A stretch of DNA of 64,000 nt from Alterinioella nitratireducens (GTDB taxonomy: Bacteria; Pseudomonadota; Alphaproteobacteria; Rhodobacterales; Rhodobacteraceae), in contig NZ_JABJVX010000003.1 in the NCBI RefSeq assembly GCF_013155465.1, positions 62,001-126,000 on the forward strand. The letters run 5' to 3'. Under the pieces are notes generated by a model. The model worked only from the letters and a program-made list of their open reading frames with translations. It made no database searches and was not told the DNA's origin. Position numbers and translations under genes: made by a program. This document shows, piece after piece, positions 61,299-64,000 of the stretch. Within the stretch, counting starts at the first letter, position 1. Every line of letters begins with the position of its first letter.

Positions 61299-62330
61299 TT
61301 AATCGGCGCTGCCTTTCGGAAGGAAGACGCTGAACACGCTGCCCTCGCCCGTCCGGCTCCTGATCGTCAGCTTGCCCTGATGCCGGTTGAGGATGTGTTT
61401 CACGATCGCCAGCCCCAGGCCCGTCCCCCCCATCGCGCGGCTGCGGTGGCTGTCGACGCGGTAGAAACGTTCGGTCAGGCGCGGCAGATGGGCGGGCTCG
61501 ATCCCTGCCCCCCGGTCGATCACGTCGACGCGCAGATGCGGGTGGCGAAAGCCCGGACCGGCGGCGGCCTCGCTCAGCGCCAGCGTCACGGGCCGATTCG
61601 GGCCGCCGTATTTCAGCGCGTTCTCGGTCAGGTTCACGAAAACCTGGGTCAGCTGATCGCGGTCGCCGGGGATCGGCCCGCCCGTCTCGCCCGTGATCTC
61701 CAGCTTTGACCCCTGGGCCTCGGCCTGGCCCTTGAGGGTGGCGGCCACGCCCTCCAGCACGCCACGCAGATCGACGGGGTGCGCGGGGCGTTGGCGCTCG
61801 GTGCCTTCGACCCGCGCAAGGCTGAGAAGGTCCGAGACCAGCCGGTTCATGCGCTGCGCCTCCTCCTCCATGATGTCCAGAAACCGCATCCGCGCCTCGG
61901 GATCGTCGCGGGCCGGGCCGCGCAGGGTCTCGATGAACCCCATCAGCGCGGTCAGCGGGCTGCGCAATTCATGGCTGACATTGGCGACGAAGCCGCGCCG
62001 CATCTCCTCGGCCTCGCCGATATGGGTGACATCGGCGAAATGCAGCAGGCCCGCGCCCTCGGTCAGCCGCGTGATTGTGACCCGGTAGAGCACGTCGCGG
62101 CCCTGTTGCGTGCGGGTGAAATCGGCCTGGCCCTCGCCCTCGCCGCCCAGAACCGCCGCGATGGCGGCCAGAACCGGGGGCTGGCGCAGCACCGCACCGT
62201 GATCGCGGCCAAGCGCCCAATCCCCGAAGAGACCGCGCGCCGCCGGGTTCATATCGGTGATCAACCCATCCGCCCCGATCACGATCATCGGGTCGGGCAC
62301 GCCGCGCAGGATCAGGGGCAGGTCGGGCAT
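61299..62330 (-). CDS. phoR: Phosphate regulon sensor histidine kinase PhoR
   Basis: 343 aa. N-terminal PAS domain (about 5-110: LRGVPDPMIVIGADGLITDMNPAARGLFGD), HisKA H-box VSHELRSPLTALMGFIETLRGPA, and HATPase_c boxes VFVNLTENALKYGG, DVIDRGAGIEPAHLPRLTERFYRVD, GGTGLGLAIVKHIL. No N-terminal membrane helices are present, unlike E. coli PhoR, so it would have to be recruited to the membrane through PhoU/PstB. It starts seven bases after the metZ-like stop. Confidence 0.92.
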   Translation of the reverse strand: MPDLPLILRGVPDPMIVIGADGLITDMNPAARGLFGDWALGRDHGAVLRQPPVLAAIAAVLGGEGEGQADFTRTQQGRDVLYRVTITRLTEGAGLLHFADVTHIGEAEEMRRGFVANVSHELRSPLTALMGFIETLRGPARDDPEARMRFLDIMEEEAQRMNRLVSDLLSLARVEGTERQRPAHPVDLRGVLEGVAATLKGQAEAQGSKLEITGETGGPIPGDRDQLTQVFVNLTENALKYGGPNRPVTLALSEAAAGPGFRHPHLRVDVIDRGAGIEPAHLPRLTERFYRVDSHRSRAMGGTGLGLAIVKHILNRHQGKLTIRSRTGEGSVFSVFLPKGSAD

Positions 62331-62336
62331 ATTGTC

Positions 62337-63527
62337 CTAGACCGCCGCCGCCGCAGCACAGCCGGCGCCGAAATCGGCCTTGAGGATCTCGATCTCCTCG
62401 ATGCCCACTGAGATGCGGAAGAAGCCTTCCGACATGCCCAGTTCCGCGCGCTGTTCCGGGGTCATGACCCGGTGCGAGGAGGTCGCGGGATGGCTGAGCG
62501 TAGTGCCGACATCGCCGAGCGTGGGGGCAAAGGCGACCTCGGGCATGGCCTCGACCAACGCGTTGGTCTGCGCCCGCCCGCCTTCGATCTCGAAGCTGAC
62601 CATGTTGCCGAAATTCCCGCCGAGAAGCGCCTTGGCGCGGGCGTGGTCGGGGTGGTCCGACCGGCCCGGATAGAGCACGCGGGCCACACCCGGCTGTTCG
62701 GCCAGGAAATCGGCCAGCGCCGCCGCGTTTGCCTGCGCCCGGTCAAAGCGCAGATCGAAGGTGAAGAGGCCACGTTCGGCCAGCCAGCATTCATTCGGGC
62801 TCGGCGTCAGGCCGGTGGTGACGGCAAAGACCCGCATCGCCTGCGTCAGTTCGGGGTCGCGGGCGACGACATAGCCAAGCGTCACGTCGGAATGGCCTGC
62901 AAGCAGCTTGGTGACGGAATGGATGACGATATCGGCACCGTGGTCAAAGGGCCGGTAGGCGCGCGGCGTGGTGAAGGTGTTGTCGACGGCCAGCCACACG
63001 CCGTGACGCTTTGCGATCTTGGCAATCGCGGCCATGTCGGCCACGCGCAGGGTCGGGTTGGAGACGACCTCGACCAGGATCATCTTTGTCTCGGGCCGGA
63101 TCGCGGCCTCGATGGCGGCGGCATCGGTGGGGTCTGTCAGGCTGGTCTCGATCCCGAAGCGCGGCAGGTCTTCACGCATCATCCGCAGCGAGCGGCCATA
63201 GAGCTGATCGCCGCCGATGACGTGGTCGCCTGCCTTCAGAAGCCCCATGAGCGCCGCGGTAACGGCGGCCATGCCCGATCCGGTGACGATGCCGCCCGTC
63301 CCGCCTTCCAGCATGTCGATCTTGGCAGCGAGGACATCGGCGTTGGGATGGCCTTCGCGGGCATAGGTATAGCCCGCCTCGCGGCCTTCATATTGCGCGT
63401 CCAGCATGTCGGGCGAGGGCGAGGCGTAGACCACCGATTGCTGGATCGGCGTCACCACGGCGCGGCTGACACTATCGGGGAAGGCCAAGCGGCGGATCAG
63501 GGTCTGGGGGGTGTTGCGTCGGGTCAT
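62337..63527 (-). CDS. metZ: O-succinylhomoserine sulfhydrylase-like PLP enzyme
   Basis: 396 aa from ATG 63527 (ATG 63551 is in frame but neither has a clear ribosome site). Cys/Met-metabolism PLP family: GREAGYTYAREGHPNADVLAAKIDMLEGG, VTGSGMAAVTAALMGLLKAGDHVIGGDQLYG, VDNTFTTPRAYRPFDHGADIVIHSVTKLLAGHSDVTLGYV with the PLP Lys in SVTKLLAGH, LGDVGTTLSHPATSSH and SEGFFRISVGIEEIE. Homologs include cystathionine gamma-synthase and methionine gamma-lyase; the sulfhydrylase assignment is the most likely for this group. It may be co-transcribed with phoR. Confidence 0.85.
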   Translation of the reverse strand: MTRRNTPQTLIRRLAFPDSVSRAVVTPIQQSVVYASPSPDMLDAQYEGREAGYTYAREGHPNADVLAAKIDMLEGGTGGIVTGSGMAAVTAALMGLLKAGDHVIGGDQLYGRSLRMMREDLPRFGIETSLTDPTDAAAIEAAIRPETKMILVEVVSNPTLRVADMAAIAKIAKRHGVWLAVDNTFTTPRAYRPFDHGADIVIHSVTKLLAGHSDVTLGYVVARDPELTQAMRVFAVTTGLTPSPNECWLAERGLFTFDLRFDRAQANAAALADFLAEQPGVARVLYPGRSDHPDHARAKALLGGNFGNMVSFEIEGGRAQTNALVEAMPEVAFAPTLGDVGTTLSHPATSSHRVMTPEQRAELGMSEGFFRISVGIEEIEILKADFGAGCAAAAAV

Positions 63528-63559
63528 CACTGCACTTTCGGAGAGGGGCAATTTTTCGG

Positions 63560-63596
63560 AAAAATTGGGCCAAATTCTTGCGAAGAATTTCGGCCC
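63560..63596 (-). terminator. Intrinsic terminator of proA
   Basis: Minus strand: stem GGGCC-AAATTCTT/AAGAATTT-GGCCC with one bulged G and a CGC loop, followed by AATTTTT. A second small palindrome (63551-63566) follows. Confidence 0.8.
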
Positions 63597-63604
63597 GATA
63601 CGTC

Positions 63605-64000
63605 TTACGGGCGCACGGTGCCGTCGCCCGTGACGAGATATTTGAACGAGGTCAGCTGTTCCGCCCCGACCGGCCCGCGCGCGTGCAGCTTGCCGGTGGC
63701 GATGCCGATCTCGGCCCCCATCCCGAACTCGGCCCCGTCGGCGAACTGGGTCGAGGCGTTGCGCATCAGGATCGCGCTGTCGAGCCGCTGGAAGAAGCGC
63801 GCGGCGGCCTCGTCATCCTCGGTGATGATGGCATCGGTGTGGTTCGAGCCGTAGGTTCGGATATGGGCGATGGCCGCGTCGATATCATCGACCACGCGGG
63901 CGGCGATGATCATGTCCAGGAATTCCTGTCCGAAATCCTCCGGAGCAGCCGCGGAGACTCCGTCGATGGCCTGCAGGGTCGCGTCGCCGCGCACATCGAC
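63605..64000 (-). CDS. proA: Glutamate-5-semialdehyde dehydrogenase, 3' part (runs off the window)
   Basis: The last 131 residues of gamma-glutamyl phosphate reductase, the second step of proline synthesis. Recognised from [98 protein letters not shown]. The frame is open through the right edge, so start and catalytic Cys are outside the window. Confidence 0.95.
   Translation of the reverse strand, partial: VDVRGDATLQAIDGVSAAAPEDFGQEFLDMIIAARVVDDIDAAIAHIRTYGSNHTDAIITEDDEAAARFFQRLDSAILMRNASTQFADGAEFGMGAEIGIATGKLHARGPVGAEQLTSFKYLVTGDGTVRP

Overview
The window reads as a chromosomal segment of a high-GC alphaproteobacterium of the Rhodobacterales/Rhodobacteraceae type. Support comes from the dense GTG/ATG-overlapping operons, the aroQ-luxR pair, the bdhA-patatin pair, the rpsB-tsf pair, the metZ-phoR-pstSCAB-phoU-phoB order and the general protein style. 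I see no rRNA, tRNA, CRISPR array, prophage or insertion sequence. Almost all of it is core or genus-level metabolism, with a few unusual islands.

Layout. 1-1700: a 55-residue Cys-rich peptide, a DUF5676-type membrane protein and a ferric-reductase-like heme membrane protein. 1979-4373: DusA, a TauE/SafE exporter and a gutted SDR pseudogene lying between two identical double-palindrome repeats. 4380-11315: a branched-chain amino acid ABC operon (livJ-G-F, then livH-M, minus strand). It is interrupted by four tightly coupled small secreted proteins that share one four-cysteine pattern. 11479-24873: HpcH/HpaI aldolase, YaiI, P450, secreted PPC-repeat protein, acidic protein, GNAT, penicillin acylase, Ysc84 lipoprotein, LpxL-type acyltransferase, a persulfide dioxygenase pair, HemB. 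24894-34802: Mfd, an MFS drug exporter, a methyltransferase, a FrnE-like DsbA protein, an acyl-CoA ligase, patatin, 3-hydroxybutyrate dehydrogenase, a SnoaL-like protein and a candidate small RNA or attenuator. 35027-43291: YejA-like binding protein, DUF502, pseudouridine catabolism (psuK-psuG), rpsB-tsf, aroQ-luxR.

43589-53026 is the most distinctive respiratory region. A pentaheme cytochrome c is divergent from a complete Na+-NQR-type operon (nqrABCDEF, apbE, nqrM, CBS protein). Its NqrB is short and has lost the covalent-FMN motif, and the shared promoter region carries FNR-type boxes. 53035-61131 holds an MFS protein, an amidohydrolase with a probable homopolymer frameshift and the phosphate regulon with a good Pho box. 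The window ends with phoR, a metZ-like sulfhydrylase and the 3' part of proA.

Best candidates for something undescribed: the four-gene Cys-pattern cassette inside the liv operon, the streamlined NQR with its cytochrome and CBS partner, and the promoter-hairpin-terminator unit at 34837-34948. All family assignments were made by reading the sequence, without database searches.
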